From Agrococcus sp. ARC_14 (GTDB lineage: Bacteria; Actinomycetota; Actinomycetes; Actinomycetales; Microbacteriaceae): a stretch of 64,000 nt of DNA. The notes under the pieces were generated by a model. That model saw only the letters and a list, made by a program, of their open reading frames with translations. It had not been told where the DNA came from and searched no databases. The translations under genes were made by a program, and so were the position numbers. This document shows, one piece after another, positions 53,641 through 63,738 of this stretch (positions are counted from its first letter, which is position 1; each line of letters begins with the position of its first letter). The DNA is taken from positions 1,612,001-1,676,000 of the forward strand of contig NZ_JAKUDO010000001.1 of the NCBI RefSeq assembly GCF_022436485.1, given 5' to 3'.

Positions 53641-54674
53641 AGCACGTGCAGCTCGGGGATCGCCGCGAGCTCCTTCGCGAGGCCGCCCCCGTTCGGCGAC
53701 CACACCCAGGGGTGCATCGAGCGCGTCTCGGCGTGCTTGCGGCCACCGGCGAGCACCGCCTCCTGCGCCGACAGCTCGCGGATCGCGACCGCCCGCACAG
53801 AGGTCGGATGCGCGTTCGCGAACTCGCCGTAGATCTCCTCGTCGTGCTGGCCGTCATCGCCGACGAGCAGCCACCGGATGTCGGGGAAGTCGCGCGCGAG
53901 CCGGCGCAGCTCGGCGCGCTTGTGGTCCTTGCCGGAGCGGAAGAAGCGATCGTGTGTGGGGCCCCAGTCGGTCAGCAGCATGCTGCCGGCGGGATAGAGG
54001 TTGCGCGAGAGGAAGCGAGTGAGTGCGGGCGCAGCGTTCCAGGCGCCCGTCGAGAGGTAGACGAAGGGGCTGCCCGGGTGCTCGCCCGCGAGGCGCTCGT
54101 AGAGCACGGCCATCCCTGGCACCGGTTGACGGCCGTGCTCGTCGAGCACGAAGGCGTTCCAGGCTGCCAGCAGCGGGCGGGGGAGGGATGTGACCATGAC
54201 CGTGTCGTCGATGTCGCTCACGACGCCGAAGCGGGTCGCCGGATCGACGACGAACACGGGCGCCACCACGGGCACGGATCCGGCGGCCGAGACCGTGACC
54301 TCCTGCCAGCCGGGCTCGAGCTTGAACGGCACGATCGCATCCACCACGCCGCCTCGGTCGGCGATCACCACGTGCCGCTCGCCATTGGCCTCGAGCGTGA
54401 CGTCGACATCGTTGAGCGAGAGCGACGTGAAGGAGCGCCAGCCGCGCACGTTCTCGTAGTGCACGCTGCGCTCTGCGCCCGGCTGCACCAGCAGCACGCG
54501 CGCGAGCACGCGCACCCAGCCGTCGCCGCCGTAGCCGGGGTACGCGACGATCGCGGGCAGCCGGCCGGCGCGCAGCGCGTTGGCCTCGCGCTGCTCGTGG
54601 ATCCAGTCCTCGATGCGCGCCGCCGTGTGCTTGATCGGCTCCGGGATGCGTGAGAGCGGATCGAGCTCATCCAT
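53637..54674 (-). CDS. App1-family phosphatidate phosphatase
   Basis: 345 aa from ATG 54674. The catalytic motif GVVSDIDDTVMVTSLPR has the DxDxT signature of HAD-type App1 phosphatases; STGAWNAAPALTRFL, DHKRAELRRL and LLVGDDGQHDEEIY are other family marks. The N-terminal 150 residues form a beta-sandwich. It dephosphorylates phosphatidate or a similar lipid in the fungal prototype; the bacterial substrate is not known. Confidence 0.88.
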   Translation of the reverse strand: MDELDPLSRIPEPIKHTAARIEDWIHEQREANALRAGRLPAIVAYPGYGGDGWVRVLARVLLVQPGAERSVHYENVRGWRSFTSLSLNDVDVTLEANGERHVVIADRGGVVDAIVPFKLEPGWQEVTVSAAGSVPVVAPVFVVDPATRFGVVSDIDDTVMVTSLPRPLLAAWNAFVLDEHGRQPVPGMAVLYERLAGEHPGSPFVYLSTGAWNAAPALTRFLSRNLYPAGSMLLTDWGPTHDRFFRSGKDHKRAELRRLARDFPDIRWLLVGDDGQHDEEIYGEFANAHPTSVRAVAIRELSAQEAVLAGGRKHAETRSMHPWVWSPNGGGLAKELAAIPELHVL

Positions 54675-54736
54675 GCGTGACCTCCCGAGCCGTGAACGCC
54701 ACTCGACCCTACTGGCTGGGGGTTGCTCCTCGGCGA

Positions 54737-55432
54737 CTACGCGGCGTCGATCGGCGCGATCAGCGCAGGGCCCTGCTCGCGCACATTGCCGACCCGGCCG
54801 TCGACGATGTGCAGGGTGAGCCCGGCAGCGACCTCGCCCGCCTCCGCGATGACGGCCTCGAGCGCCGCCTCGCCGTCCTCGGTCGGGTCGAGCCACGCAT
54901 CCCGCATCTCCGGAGAGACCACCAGAGGCATCCGCTCATGGATCGTGGCGAGCTCGCCCGTCGAGGCGGTCGTGAGGATCGTGGTCGACAGCAGCCAGGC
55001 GCCGTCGGGCTGCTTCCACCAGGCATACAGCCCGGCGAACGAGATCGGCGCCTCGCCGTGCACGTAGTACGGGGTCTTGGCATCACCCAGCCTCTGCCAC
55101 TCGAACCAGCCGTCGGCCGGCACCAGCGCGCGGCGCTCGCGCACGCCGTCGCGGAACATCGGCTTCTCGGCCGCCGACTCGCCGCGGGCGTTGAAGGCTC
55201 GCACCCCGACCGAGATGTCGTCTGCCCAGGCGGGCACGAGACCCCAGCGGGCGGCTTCGAGACGGCGGATGGGCGGGGTCTCGTCGCGCGGCCTCGGCTC
55301 GACGACGATCGGCACCGTGCTGGTCGGAGGGATGTTCCAGCTCGGCTCCGGAAGGTCCGCACCCGCCTCGTCGATCTCGAACAGCGCGACGAGGTCGCTC
55401 GCGGGTGTGGCCATGACGTAGCGTCCGCACAT
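54737..55432 (-). CDS. SOS-response-associated peptidase (SRAP/YedK, HMCES family)
   Basis: 231 aa. Starts MCGRYV, giving Cys2 as catalytic nucleophile after Met removal; other SRAP marks are SWNIPPTSTVPIV, AARWGLVPAWA, FNARGESAAEKPMFR with the conserved Asn and Glu, LVPADGWFEWQ, and HERMPLVV with the active His. It forms a covalent cross-link with abasic sites in single-stranded DNA to shield them. Divergent from a TetR gene. Confidence 0.93.
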   Translation of the reverse strand: MCGRYVMATPASDLVALFEIDEAGADLPEPSWNIPPTSTVPIVVEPRPRDETPPIRRLEAARWGLVPAWADDISVGVRAFNARGESAAEKPMFRDGVRERRALVPADGWFEWQRLGDAKTPYYVHGEAPISFAGLYAWWKQPDGAWLLSTTILTTASTGELATIHERMPLVVSPEMRDAWLDPTEDGEAALEAVIAEAGEVAAGLTLHIVDGRVGNVREQGPALIAPIDAA

Positions 55433-55481
55433 ATCCGAGATGGTCTCACCATCTGGCCCTCGATGCGAGAGGATGGCCCCC

Positions 55482-56123
55482 ATGAACGATCGCACCCCCG
55501 GCGTGCCCTCCGTGACCGTGCGCAACGAGCCGGTGCAGGCGCGTGCAGCCCACCGCATCGAGGCGCTGCTCGACGCAGCCGCCGCGGTCGTGGAGGAGCA
55601 CGGCATCGAGCACCTCACCACCGCGCTCGTCGCAGAGCGCGCCGGTGCATCGATCGGCACGGTCTACCGCTACTTCCCGGATCGCGTCGCCGTGCTCGTG
55701 GCCCTCGCGGAGCGCAACCTCGAGCGCATGCGGTTCGCCATCGAGCGCGTGCTGGTCGCAGAGCACGAGAGCTGGGTCGATGCGATGGAGGCGATGGTCG
55801 CCGCCATGGTCGAGACCTTCCGCGAGGTGCCCTCCTTCCGTGCGCTTCGCACGGGCGAGGGTCTCGATCTGGGGCCGCAGGATCGGGATCCGGTCGCGCC
55901 GCTGTTCGTCGATGACCTGGCCGGCTACCTGCACGAACGCTGGGGCGTCACGCTCGACACCGAGCGCCGCGAGCGGCTCGAGCTCGGCATCGGCGGACTC
56001 GACGCGCTCGTCACCTATGCGTTCCTGCACGACCCGGACGGCGATCCGCGCTACCTGGCCTTCGGGCTCCAGCTCGCGCACGAGCAGCTCGACGGGCTGA
56101 TCCCGGTTGCGCGCGACGCCTAG
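55482..56123 (+). CDS. TetR-family transcriptional regulator
   Basis: 213 aa from ATG 55482 after GAGAGG; in-frame upstream starts at 55473 and 55440 are less likely. N-terminal HTH: RIEALLDAAAAVVEEHGIEHLTTALVAERAGASIGTVYRYFPDR. The ligand-binding domain is alpha-helical with ETFREVPSFRALRTGEGLDLG. Target genes are unknown; SRAP upstream on the other strand is one candidate. Convergent overlap with the DedA gene by 4 bases. Confidence 0.9.
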   Translation: MNDRTPGVPSVTVRNEPVQARAAHRIEALLDAAAAVVEEHGIEHLTTALVAERAGASIGTVYRYFPDRVAVLVALAERNLERMRFAIERVLVAEHESWVDAMEAMVAAMVETFREVPSFRALRTGEGLDLGPQDRDPVAPLFVDDLAGYLHERWGVTLDTERRERLELGIGGLDALVTYAFLHDPDGDPRYLAFGLQLAHEQLDGLIPVARDA

Positions 56124-56782
56124 CTGCGCTCCTGCGGCTCGTCGTCCATGTGGCGCGCCTCGTAGCGCGCGATCAGTCGCTTGGCGAGCCACACGAGCAG
56201 GATGAACACCGCGATGACGGCGACCAGGATGTAGCCGGCGCCGTGCAGGCTGTCGGCGAGCTCGCGGTAGGTGCCGCCGGCGAGCCAGCCGGCGGTCGCG
56301 TAGGCGCCCGCCCAGAGCACGCAGGCCGGGATCGTCCACGCCAGGAAGCGCCGGTAGGGCATCGCCGACGCGCCGACGATGAGCGGCACGAGCGAGTGCG
56401 CCACGGGTAGGAAGCGCGAGAGGAAGATCGCCGGGCCGCCGCGGCGGGCGAGGTAGCGCTCGGTGCGCCGCCACTGCGCCGAGGCGCGCGGCCAGCGGCG
56501 CTCGAGCCAACGGTCGATCTTCGGCCCCAGCCAGTGCCCGATCGCGAAGCCGATCGACTCACCGGCCAGCGCTCCGAGCACGATCGCGCCGATGAGCGCG
56601 AGCCACCAGGGCCAGTGCTCGACGGCGAGCGCCGCCACGATCACGATCGTGTCGCCCGGCACGACCAGCCCCAGCAGCACGCTCGTCTCGAGCAGCATCG
56701 CGACGCCGGCGAGCAGCGTGCGCAGCAGCGGATCGATCGCGCCGACGGCCTCGAGGAAGTCGCCGATGAGCTGGTCGATCAC
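56120..56782 (-). CDS. DedA-family membrane protein (second)
   Basis: 220 aa from GTG 56782, overlapping the pabC stop by 4 bases. DedA marks: LLETSVLLGLVVPGDTIVIVAALA, GESIGFAIGHWLG, RRGGPAIFLSRFLPVAHSLVPLIVGAS. About five spans. Likely lipid carrier flippase or envelope homeostasis protein. It is transcribed with pabC. Confidence 0.9.
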   Translation of the reverse strand: MIDQLIGDFLEAVGAIDPLLRTLLAGVAMLLETSVLLGLVVPGDTIVIVAALAVEHWPWWLALIGAIVLGALAGESIGFAIGHWLGPKIDRWLERRWPRASAQWRRTERYLARRGGPAIFLSRFLPVAHSLVPLIVGASAMPYRRFLAWTIPACVLWAGAYATAGWLAGGTYRELADSLHGAGYILVAVIAVFILLVWLAKRLIARYEARHMDDEPQERS

Positions 56783-57570
56783 CGCCGGCTCGCGGTCGGG
56801 GCGAGCCGCAGGCGCTCGAGACGGGCCTGCCAGGCAGCCGCGCGGGTCGGGGCGGCGACCACCGGGGCGCCATGCTCGGGCGTGCCGTGCCAGTCGGCCA
56901 CGGCGCGGATCCCGCGCAGCGCGTTGGCGAGCCACACCTCGCAGCCATCGAGGTCGCTCGGTGCCGCGCGCTCCTCGCGCAGCTCGACGCCGTCGATCCT
57001 GGCGAGCTCGGCGAGCACCGCTGCCGTCACCGACGGCAGGCGCGGCGTGTCGGCCGCCGGCACGCACAGCACGTCGTCGCGCCACCACAGCAGCGCAGAC
57101 CACGTGCCCTCGGCCACGAGCCCGTCGACCGTGATGATCGGCTCGACCTCGGTGCCGGCCCTGGCGGACTCCTCGGCCTGCAGCTCGGCGAGCGCGGCGA
57201 GGTCGGGGCCCTTGCGCACCGGGTGCTGACGCGGGTCACGAGCGGCGGTCACGACCGAGACGGTGCTGCTCTGCGCCGGGGCGGGGCGCACGCGCAGCCG
57301 GATGCCCGCCGGCGTGAGATCCAGCCTGGGCGACCACCGGCCCTCGAGGGGCACCTGCGTCATCGCCTGCCTGGCCGCGCTCAGCGCGTCGAGACGGTCG
57401 CCGCCCGCGTCTGCCACCGCATCCGCGAACCTCAGACGATGCCGGTCGAGCGCCAGGACCCGACCATCGTCGACCAGCCAGGAGTCGGCGGCGAGCGTCT
57501 CGGAGACCGGTTCGCCGATGGGGGAGAAGCTCGGGTGCACCCACGCGCGCACGGCCTCGATCCCGCTCAT
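56779..57570 (-). CDS. pabC: aminodeoxychorismate lyase-like class IV aminotransferase
   Basis: 263 aa. Class IV PLP fold, with DRHRLRFADAVADAGGD near the start, ARDPRQHPVRKGPDLAALAELQ carrying the lysine for PLP, and EPIITVDGLVAEGTWSALLWW. It converts 4-amino-4-deoxychorismate to p-aminobenzoate and pyruvate in folate synthesis. The assignment is supported by the divergent pabB only 12 bases away. Function of the lyase versus D-amino-acid aminotransferase subgroup rests on this context. Confidence 0.82.
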   Translation of the reverse strand: MSGIEAVRAWVHPSFSPIGEPVSETLAADSWLVDDGRVLALDRHRLRFADAVADAGGDRLDALSAARQAMTQVPLEGRWSPRLDLTPAGIRLRVRPAPAQSSTVSVVTAARDPRQHPVRKGPDLAALAELQAEESARAGTEVEPIITVDGLVAEGTWSALLWWRDDVLCVPAADTPRLPSVTAAVLAELARIDGVELREERAAPSDLDGCEVWLANALRGIRAVADWHGTPEHGAPVVAAPTRAAAWQARLERLRLAPTASRR

Positions 57571-57583
57571 AGGATCGACCCTA
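57570..57583. promoter_or_regulatory. compact bidirectional promoter of pabC and pabB
   Basis: TAGGATCGACCCTA is nearly palindromic. TAGGAT (57570-57575) lies seven bases before the pabB ATG, and on the other strand TAGGGT (57583-57578) lies seven bases before the pabC ATG. Each -10 overlaps the opposite start codon, so both transcripts should be leaderless. Confidence 0.65.
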
Positions 57584-58923
57584 TGCCAGCGACCTCTGCG
57601 CCGCTCCTGCCGCACCTCGGTGCGCGCTGGGCGGTGCCGAGCGACCTCACCCCGGAGGCCGCGTTCGCCGCCCTCGAGTCGGCGAGCGACGACGTCGTGT
57701 GGCTCGACTCGTCCTCCGACGGCGATCACGTCATCGGCACCGGGGCGCATGCGCTCGTGATGCACGACGGGGAGGCGTTCCTCGACGGCGAGCCGCTCGC
57801 CGGCGACGCCGTCGCCGCGCTCGAGGCTGCTCGCGCCACGCATCCCGGTGCCTGGGTCGGCTGGTTCGGCTACGAGGCGGGCGTGCGGATGCTCGGGCTC
57901 GCGCCCGGCGCGGAGGGCACAGACGAGCGCGGGCCGGGCGCAGACAGCCTGGGCGCCGGGCGCTTCCCCGAAGCGGCGTGGCTGCTGCTCGATCGCTGGC
58001 TCGTCGTCGCCGACGGGGAGGCGCAGCTGCAGTCGCGTGACGGCGAGCCGTGGTCGCTCGAGGCTGCGCCGGTGCGCCAGCCATCCGCGAAGACGCTCGA
58101 CAGCAGCCTGCTGCGCTGGCGCGACGACGACGCCGGCTACGCCGAGAAGGTCGAGCGCTGCCGCGAGCACATCCGCGAGGGCGACTCCTACGTGCTGTGC
58201 CTGACGACCGCGATCGCGGCGCCGCCCATCGACGCGATCGCGACGCACGCTCGGCTGCGCGCCGCGAGCCCCGTGCACCACGGCGGCCTGCTGCGCATCG
58301 CGGGCGTGACCGTCTCGAGCGCGAGCCCGGAGACCTTCCTCCGCGTCGAGCAGGGCATCGCGACGACGCGACCGATCAAGGGCACGCGGCGGCGCGGTGC
58401 TGCATCAGGCGGCGACGACGCCGCGCTCGCGCTCGAGCTGTTCGAGAGCGAGAAGGAGCGGGCCGAGAACGTCATGATCGTCGATCTGTGCCGCAACGAC
58501 CTGCAGCGGGTGTGCGCGCCGGGCTCGGTCGAGGTGACGAGCCTGCTCGCGGTCGAGACCTACCCGACCGTCCACCAGCTCGTCTCGACGGTGCGCGGCC
58601 GCCTGCTGCCGGGGCTCGGGCCGCTCGATACCGTGCGCGCGCTGTTCCCGGCAGGCTCCATGACCGGTGCGCCCAAGCGCCGCACCGTCGAGCTGCTGCA
58701 GGCGCTCGAGGGCGGCAGGCGCGGCGTCTACTCCGGATGCTTCGGGCTGGTCGCGGGGGAGACCTGCCAGCTGGCGATGGTCATCCGCAGCGTCGTCGCG
58801 GATGAGCACGGCACGCACATCGGGGTCGGTGGCGGCGTCACGGCGCTGTCAGAGCCCGCCTTCGAGGTGGAGGAGCTGCACGTGAAGGCGGCGGCACTGC
58901 TCGCCTCGCTCGTGCCGCGCTGA
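57583..58923 (+). CDS. pabB: aminodeoxychorismate synthase component I (PabB; anthranilate synthase I family)
   Basis: 446 aa from ATG 57583. Chorismate-binding fold in the C-terminal 260 residues: [67 protein letters not shown] and [22 protein letters not shown] is the form found in PabB-type enzymes, where the Lys forms a covalent intermediate. The amidotransferase partner PabA is not in the window. With pabC it makes p-aminobenzoate for folate. Confidence 0.92.
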   Translation: MPATSAPLLPHLGARWAVPSDLTPEAAFAALESASDDVVWLDSSSDGDHVIGTGAHALVMHDGEAFLDGEPLAGDAVAALEAARATHPGAWVGWFGYEAGVRMLGLAPGAEGTDERGPGADSLGAGRFPEAAWLLLDRWLVVADGEAQLQSRDGEPWSLEAAPVRQPSAKTLDSSLLRWRDDDAGYAEKVERCREHIREGDSYVLCLTTAIAAPPIDAIATHARLRAASPVHHGGLLRIAGVTVSSASPETFLRVEQGIATTRPIKGTRRRGAASGGDDAALALELFESEKERAENVMIVDLCRNDLQRVCAPGSVEVTSLLAVETYPTVHQLVSTVRGRLLPGLGPLDTVRALFPAGSMTGAPKRRTVELLQALEGGRRGVYSGCFGLVAGETCQLAMVIRSVVADEHGTHIGVGGGVTALSEPAFEVEELHVKAAALLASLVPR

Positions 58924-58927
58924 CGGC

Positions 58928-58980
58928 GAGCCTCCCGAGATCGCGCGGTTGCGCGCGGGAACGCACGACCCGGGAAGCTC
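58928..58980. terminator. terminator region between pabB and the SRPBCC gene
   Basis: Outer arms GAGC-C-TCCCG and CGGGA-A-GCTC enclose an inner hairpin CGCGC-GGTT-GCGCG (58942-58955). It serves convergent genes. Confidence 0.65.
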
Positions 58981-58995
58981 GGCGAGAGCGATCGG

Positions 58996-59466
58996 TCAGG
59001 CGTCGAGCGACTCGGCGAGGTCGACGAGCTCGTCGAGCTCGACCGTCCAGCCCGCGGCGAGCGAGCGCAGCGCCCCGCGCCGGGTGGCGTCGTCGCCCTC
59101 GAGCGGGAAGTCGGATTCGACCAGGTGCATCTGCGTTCCGCCGTCGATCTCGGCAAGGGTGATCTCGACCGTCGAGGCGCGGCCGGAGAGGATGCCCTCC
59201 GCCCACTCGAAGCAGAAGCGCGCCTGCGGCACGACCTCCTGGATGCGGGCGGCCAGCACGACCTCGCCCGTCCAGGCGAAGCGACCCATGGCGCCCGGCA
59301 CGACGCCGTCGGGGAAGGCCGCGATATCGCCCAGCCACTGTGCGAGCAGGTCAGGCTCGACCAGGCAGCGCCACACCGTGGCGACCGGCGCGTCGACCGC
59401 GACGATTCGCGTCACGCGCGACGCGGGCACGTCGACGGTCGCTGGCGGGTTCTCGAACTCCGGCAC
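58996..59466 (-). CDS. SRPBCC/AHSA1-type protein
   Basis: 156 aa from GTG 59466, after AAGGAGGTGG. START-like fold: [37 protein letters not shown], then [23 protein letters not shown] and [23 protein letters not shown]; a C-terminal helix follows. It probably binds a small hydrophobic ligand. No partner gene marks the ligand; the HTH ArsR gene that often accompanies AHSA1 proteins is absent. Confidence 0.87.
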   Translation of the reverse strand: MPEFENPPATVDVPASRVTRIVAVDAPVATVWRCLVEPDLLAQWLGDIAAFPDGVVPGAMGRFAWTGEVVLAARIQEVVPQARFCFEWAEGILSGRASTVEITLAEIDGGTQMHLVESDFPLEGDDATRRGALRSLAAGWTVELDELVDLAESLDA

Positions 59467-59528
59467 CGACCACCTCCTTGACGTCCCTCGGACGATTCTG
59501 GCACGACGCACGCATCCGCGGTCGCGCC

Positions 59529-59534
59529 TAGACT
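59529..59534 (+). promoter_or_regulatory. -10 element TAGACT of leuS
   Basis: Followed by about 47 bases to the GTG start at 59582, so this transcript has a leader and a proper ribosome site CAGGAG. Confidence 0.55.
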
Positions 59535-59581
59535 TGAGAGCCGCATCCGCCGCCGACGGCGTGCGCCATCCAGGAGCATCA

Positions 59582-62125
59582 GTGACCGACGAGATCTACG
59601 ACTTCGCCCGCATCCAGCAGCGTTGGCTGCCCGTGTGGGACACCCTGCGACCCTTCGCGACCGACGACGAGAGCGACACGCGCCCGCGCAAGTACGTGCT
59701 CGACATGTTCCCGTATCCCTCCGGCGACCTCCACATGGGTCACGCGGAGTCGTACGCGTACGGCGACGTGCTCGCGCGCTACTGGCGCCAGCAGGGCTTC
59801 AACGTGCTGCACCCGATCGGCTGGGACTCCTTCGGCCTGCCCGCCGAGAACGCGGCGATCCAGCGCGGCATCGACCCGAAGGAGTGGACCGAGTCGAACA
59901 TCGAGCAGCACAAGCGCTCGATGCGCGCGTACGCCACCGCGTTCGACTGGGACCGCATCCTCCACACCTCCGACCCGCAGTACTACAAGTGGAACCAGTG
60001 GCTCTTCCTCGAGCTCTACAAGGCCGGCCTGGCCTACCGCAAGCCCTCCAACGTCAACTGGTGCCCCAAGGACCAGACGGTGCTCGCGAACGAGCAGGTC
60101 GTCGACGGCGCGTGCGAGCGCTGCGGCACCCCGGTCGTGAAGAAGAAGCTCACGCAGTGGTACTTCAAGATCACCGACTACGCCGACCGCCTGCTCGACG
60201 ACCTGAACCAGCTCGAGGGCCGGTGGCCCGAGAAGGTGCTGCGCATGCAGCGCAACTGGATCGGGCGCTCGATCGGCGCAGAGGTGGAGTTCGAGATCGA
60301 GGGCCACGCCGGCCGCGTGCCGGTCTTCACGACGCGCCCCGACACGCTCTACGGCGCCACCTTCATGGTGGTCGCACCCGATTCCGACTTGGCAGCAGAG
60401 CTGGCGGCTGGCGCCGACGCTGAGGTGCGGATGCGGTTCCAGGCTTATGTGGACGACGTCGGCAGGCTGACCGAGATCGACCGGCAGAGCACCGAGCGCG
60501 TGAAGACGGGCGTCGACCTCGGCCGCTGGGCGATCCACCCGCTCACGGGCGAGCGGCTGCCGGTCTGGGCCGCCGACTACGTGCTCGCCGACTACGGCCA
60601 CGGCGCCGTCATGGCCGTGCCCGCGCACGACCAGCGCGACCTCGACTTCGCGCGTGCCTTCGACCTGCCGGTGACGGTGGTCGTCGACACGAATGCGCCG
60701 GTGACGGGCGTCATGCCGCAGATCCCGCTCGACGAGGACGGCAACGCCGTCTGGCCCGAAGACCTGGCGCCGCTCGACCCGAAGTCCACTGGCGAGGCGC
60801 TCACCGGCGACGGTCGTCTGATCAACTCCGGCGAGCTCGACGGCCTCTCGAAGGCGCACGCGATCGGCCGCATGGTGCAGCTGCTGGAGGCCAAGGGCGC
60901 CGGCCGCGCCGCGAAGTCCTACCGGCTGCGTGACTGGCTCGTGAGCCGGCAGCGCTACTGGGGCACGCCCATCCCGATCATCCACACCGAAGACGGGCAG
61001 GAGGTGCCGGTGCCGTTCGAGCAGCTGCCCGTCACGCTGCCCGACTCGGCGGGGCTCGATCTGAAGCCGAAGGGCACGAGCCCGCTGGGCGCGGCCGAGG
61101 ACTGGGTGAACGTGCCGTCGCCGATCGACGGCACGCCTGCCAGGCGCGACGCCGACACGATGGACACCTTCGTCGACTCGTCCTGGTACTACCTGCGCTT
61201 CCTCAACCCGCAGGATTCCACGCAGCCGTTCGACCGCAAGCAGGTCGAGCGCTGGGCACCGGTCGACCGCTACGTCGGCGGCGTCGAGCACGCCATCCTG
61301 CACCTGCTCTACGCGCGCTTCATCACGAAGGTGCTCTTCGACCTCGGCCACGTGCCGTTCACGGAGCCCTTCGAGTCGCTGCTCAACCAGGGCATGGTGA
61401 TCCTCGACGGCGCGAAGATGTCGAAGTCGAAGGGCAACCTCGTCACGCTCTCCGAGGAGCTCGAGCGCTTCGGCGTCGACGCGGTGCGCCTGACGATGTC
61501 GTTCGCAGGCCCGCCCGAGGACGACATCGACTGGAAGGACGTCAGTCCCACCGGCTCGCAGAAGTTCCTGGCGCGCGCCTGGCGGCTCTCGAACGAGCCG
61601 CTGGCCAAGCGGGGCTCCGACCCCAAGCCCGGGGACGCCGGCCTGCGCCGCGAGACCCACAGGTTCCTGGCGGATGCGCCGGGGCTGATCGAGGGCATGA
61701 AGTTCAACGTGGTCGTCGCGCGCCTCATGGAGCTGACGAACGCGACGCGCAAGGCCATCGATGCGGGCCCAGGCGCGGCAGATCCTGCCGTGCGTGAAGC
61801 CGTGGAGACGATCGCGCTGGGCCTGTCGCTCTTCGCGCCCTACACGGCGGAGGACATGTGGGCGAACCTGGGCTTCGAGCCCTCGGTCGCCAACGCAGGC
61901 TGGCGCAAGGCGGATCGCTCGCTGCTCGTCGAGCAGTCGGTGACGGCGGTCGTGCAGGTCAATGGCAAGGTGCGCGACAAGCTCGAGGTCGCCGCCGACA
62001 TCACGGAGGCCGACCTGGAGGCCGCCGCGCGCGAGCTGCCAGGTGTGGTGCGCGCGATCGGCGACGCGGGGATCCGGAAGGCGATCGTGCGCGCGCCGCG
62101 CCTGGTCAACTTCGTGATCGGCTGA
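59582..62125 (+). CDS. leuS: leucyl-tRNA synthetase
   Basis: 847 aa from GTG 59582 with AGGAG upstream; the frame is open upstream but without a good start. Class I synthetase marks: HMGH at about residues 45-48 in [10 protein letters not shown], the editing CP1 domain with [12 protein letters not shown] and [12 protein letters not shown], zinc [21 protein letters not shown] near 613, and the C-terminal anticodon and tRNA-binding region ending [13 protein letters not shown]. It charges tRNA-Leu. Confidence 0.97.
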   Translation: MTDEIYDFARIQQRWLPVWDTLRPFATDDESDTRPRKYVLDMFPYPSGDLHMGHAESYAYGDVLARYWRQQGFNVLHPIGWDSFGLPAENAAIQRGIDPKEWTESNIEQHKRSMRAYATAFDWDRILHTSDPQYYKWNQWLFLELYKAGLAYRKPSNVNWCPKDQTVLANEQVVDGACERCGTPVVKKKLTQWYFKITDYADRLLDDLNQLEGRWPEKVLRMQRNWIGRSIGAEVEFEIEGHAGRVPVFTTRPDTLYGATFMVVAPDSDLAAELAAGADAEVRMRFQAYVDDVGRLTEIDRQSTERVKTGVDLGRWAIHPLTGERLPVWAADYVLADYGHGAVMAVPAHDQRDLDFARAFDLPVTVVVDTNAPVTGVMPQIPLDEDGNAVWPEDLAPLDPKSTGEALTGDGRLINSGELDGLSKAHAIGRMVQLLEAKGAGRAAKSYRLRDWLVSRQRYWGTPIPIIHTEDGQEVPVPFEQLPVTLPDSAGLDLKPKGTSPLGAAEDWVNVPSPIDGTPARRDADTMDTFVDSSWYYLRFLNPQDSTQPFDRKQVERWAPVDRYVGGVEHAILHLLYARFITKVLFDLGHVPFTEPFESLLNQGMVILDGAKMSKSKGNLVTLSEELERFGVDAVRLTMSFAGPPEDDIDWKDVSPTGSQKFLARAWRLSNEPLAKRGSDPKPGDAGLRRETHRFLADAPGLIEGMKFNVVVARLMELTNATRKAIDAGPGAADPAVREAVETIALGLSLFAPYTAEDMWANLGFEPSVANAGWRKADRSLLVEQSVTAVVQVNGKVRDKLEVAADITEADLEAAARELPGVVRAIGDAGIRKAIVRAPRLVNFVIG

Positions 62126-62128
62126 GCG

Positions 62129-62143
62129 GCGGGGGTCACCCGC
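62129..62143. terminator. short hairpin between convergent leuS and marR
   Basis: GCGGG-GGTCA-CCCGC; only 17 bases separate the two stops and the hairpin fills this space. Confidence 0.6.
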
Positions 62144-62691
62144 TAGCGCTCGGCGCCGGGCTTGGGTCGTCGCCGTGCGCTCGAGCCTCCCGCCGAGTCG
62201 TCGCTCGACGGCGGACGCCATGTTGGCGCCGCGTCGACAGCCTCGGCGATGCGCCGGCTGATCACGCCCAGCTGTCGGGCCTGCGCGTCGCTCAGCGTGT
62301 CGAACACAAGCTGCTGCACGAGCGCGTGGTGCGCGGGAGCGGCTCGCGCTACCGCTCGATGGCCCTCCTCGGTGAGGCTGGCGAGCGTGATGCGTCCGTC
62401 GCCTGGGTCGGGCTCGCGGCGCACCCAACCCTTCGCCTCGAGGCGTGTGACGGCGCGGGAGAGTCGCGACAGGGTTGCGCTCGCGAAGTCGGCGAGCACG
62501 CTCATGCGCAGACTGCGGTCGGGCGCGGTATCGAGGGCGTAGAGCAAGCCGTGCTCGAAGTGCGTCAGGCCGCTGTCGCGCTGCAGCTGCGCATCGAGCG
62601 CCGAGGGAAGGCGCTCCAGGAGCGTGGCGAGCGCCGCCCAGATCTCGAGCTGTGCGGGCGGCAACGCTGCAGGTGAGGACTCGATCGCCAT
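62143..62691 (-). CDS. MarR-family transcriptional regulator
   Basis: 182 aa from ATG 62691, supported by TACCCT six bases upstream (leaderless); GTG 62709 is in frame. Winged helix: DSGLTHFEHGLLYALDTAPDRSLRMSVLADFASATLSRLSRAVTRLEAKGWVRREPDPGDGR. The C-terminal tail is basic and disordered. It likely represses the divergent SDR gene through the palindromes at 62728-62780. Confidence 0.9.
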   Translation of the reverse strand: MAIESSPAALPPAQLEIWAALATLLERLPSALDAQLQRDSGLTHFEHGLLYALDTAPDRSLRMSVLADFASATLSRLSRAVTRLEAKGWVRREPDPGDGRITLASLTEEGHRAVARAAPAHHALVQQLVFDTLSDAQARQLGVISRRIAEAVDAAPTWRPPSSDDSAGGSSARRRPKPGAER

Positions 62692-62727
62692 GGCGAAAGG
62701 GTACGGCACCGTGCTCGACCGACGTAA

Positions 62728-62780
62728 TTGGTTGCCTAAGCAAGTGATATCGTCGAATTGACGCTTGCTTGAGCAAGCAA
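62728..62780. promoter_or_regulatory. two MarR-type operators between marR and SDR genes
   Basis: TTGGTT-GCCT-AAGCAA (62728-62743) and TTGCTT-GAGC-AAGCAA (62765-62780); the second has perfect 6-bp arms, the first has one mismatch. Start-to-start spacing is 37 bp. They lie in the divergent gap, the second 18 bases ahead of the SDR start codon. Confidence 0.75.
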
Positions 62781-62798
62781 CTCAAGAGAGGGGTCGAC

Positions 62799-63590
62799 AT
62801 GGATCTGAAGCTGTCGGGGAAGACTGCGTTCGTGAGCGGTTCGACGCAGGGCATCGGGTACGCGATCGCTGCCGCGATCGCCCGCGAGGGCGGGCGGCTG
62901 ACGCTGAACGGCCGGGATCCGGCTCGGGTCGAGGCTGCCGTGGATCGCCTCCGACAGGAAGTGCCGGGGTCTGATCCGTCGGGCTTCGCAGCCGACTTCG
63001 GCGAGCCGGAGGAGGTGGAGGTGCTGCTCTCATCGCTCGAGCGCATCGACATCCTCGTCAACAACGTGGGGCTGTTCGGCCTCGCCGAGTTCGAGACGAT
63101 CCCCGACGAGGCATGGGCGCGCTACTTCGAGGTGAACGTCATGAGCGGCGTCCGACTCTCCCGCCACGTGCTCCCTGGCATGCTCGAGCGAGGATGGGGG
63201 CGGATCATCTTCGTCAGCAGCGAGTCGGGCGTGAACGTGCCCGCCGACATGGTGCATTACGGCGCGACCAAAGCAGCGGCGCTCGCGCTCGCCAACGGGC
63301 TTGCGAAGCGCACGCGCGGCACGTCGGTCACGGTCAACTCGGTGCTGGGTGGCCCCACCTACTCCGACGGTGTCGCGGCGACCGTGGCGGGCATCGCCGC
63401 CGCACAGCGCGTCCCGGTCGAGCAGATGCGCGATGCGATCATCGGCCAGAATCCGACGACGCTGCTCGAGCGGTTCATCGAGCCGGATGAGATCGCAAAC
63501 CTCGTCGCCTACCTCGCGAGCCCGCTGGCGTCCGCGACCAACGGCGCCGCGCTGCGCGTCGACGGCGGAGTGCTCACCGGCACGCTGTAG
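62799..63590 (+). CDS. short-chain dehydrogenase/reductase
   Basis: 263 aa from ATG 62799 after GAGAGGGG. Rossmann glycine motif GSTQGIGYA at 14-22, NNVG at about 89-92, catalytic Ser in VSSESGVN, and Y-x3-K in HYGATKAA. It is an NAD(P)H-dependent oxidoreductase of the FabG-like class. Probably induced by a compound that releases the MarR regulator; the substrate is unknown. Confidence 0.92.
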   Translation: MDLKLSGKTAFVSGSTQGIGYAIAAAIAREGGRLTLNGRDPARVEAAVDRLRQEVPGSDPSGFAADFGEPEEVEVLLSSLERIDILVNNVGLFGLAEFETIPDEAWARYFEVNVMSGVRLSRHVLPGMLERGWGRIIFVSSESGVNVPADMVHYGATKAAALALANGLAKRTRGTSVTVNSVLGGPTYSDGVAATVAGIAAAQRVPVEQMRDAIIGQNPTTLLERFIEPDEIANLVAYLASPLASATNGAALRVDGGVLTGTL

Positions 63591-63738
63591 CGGCTCCGCT
63601 GCCGGGCGCCGACAGCGTCGCTCGCGAAGCAGGGCCGCCACGGGCGACCGGGCACGGATCTGCGCCTCACGCGCCGACCTCCACAGCCGGGCGCTCACCG
63701 CTGACGCGCCCAGACGCATCCGCCCTACCGTGCCCGGC

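Noticed and set aside
59579..63064. 1161-codon open frame antisense to leuS and the SDR gene
   Set aside because: It covers leuS, marR and part of the SDR gene in the wrong phase. Long antisense frames are common in 70% GC DNA, and it has no family features.
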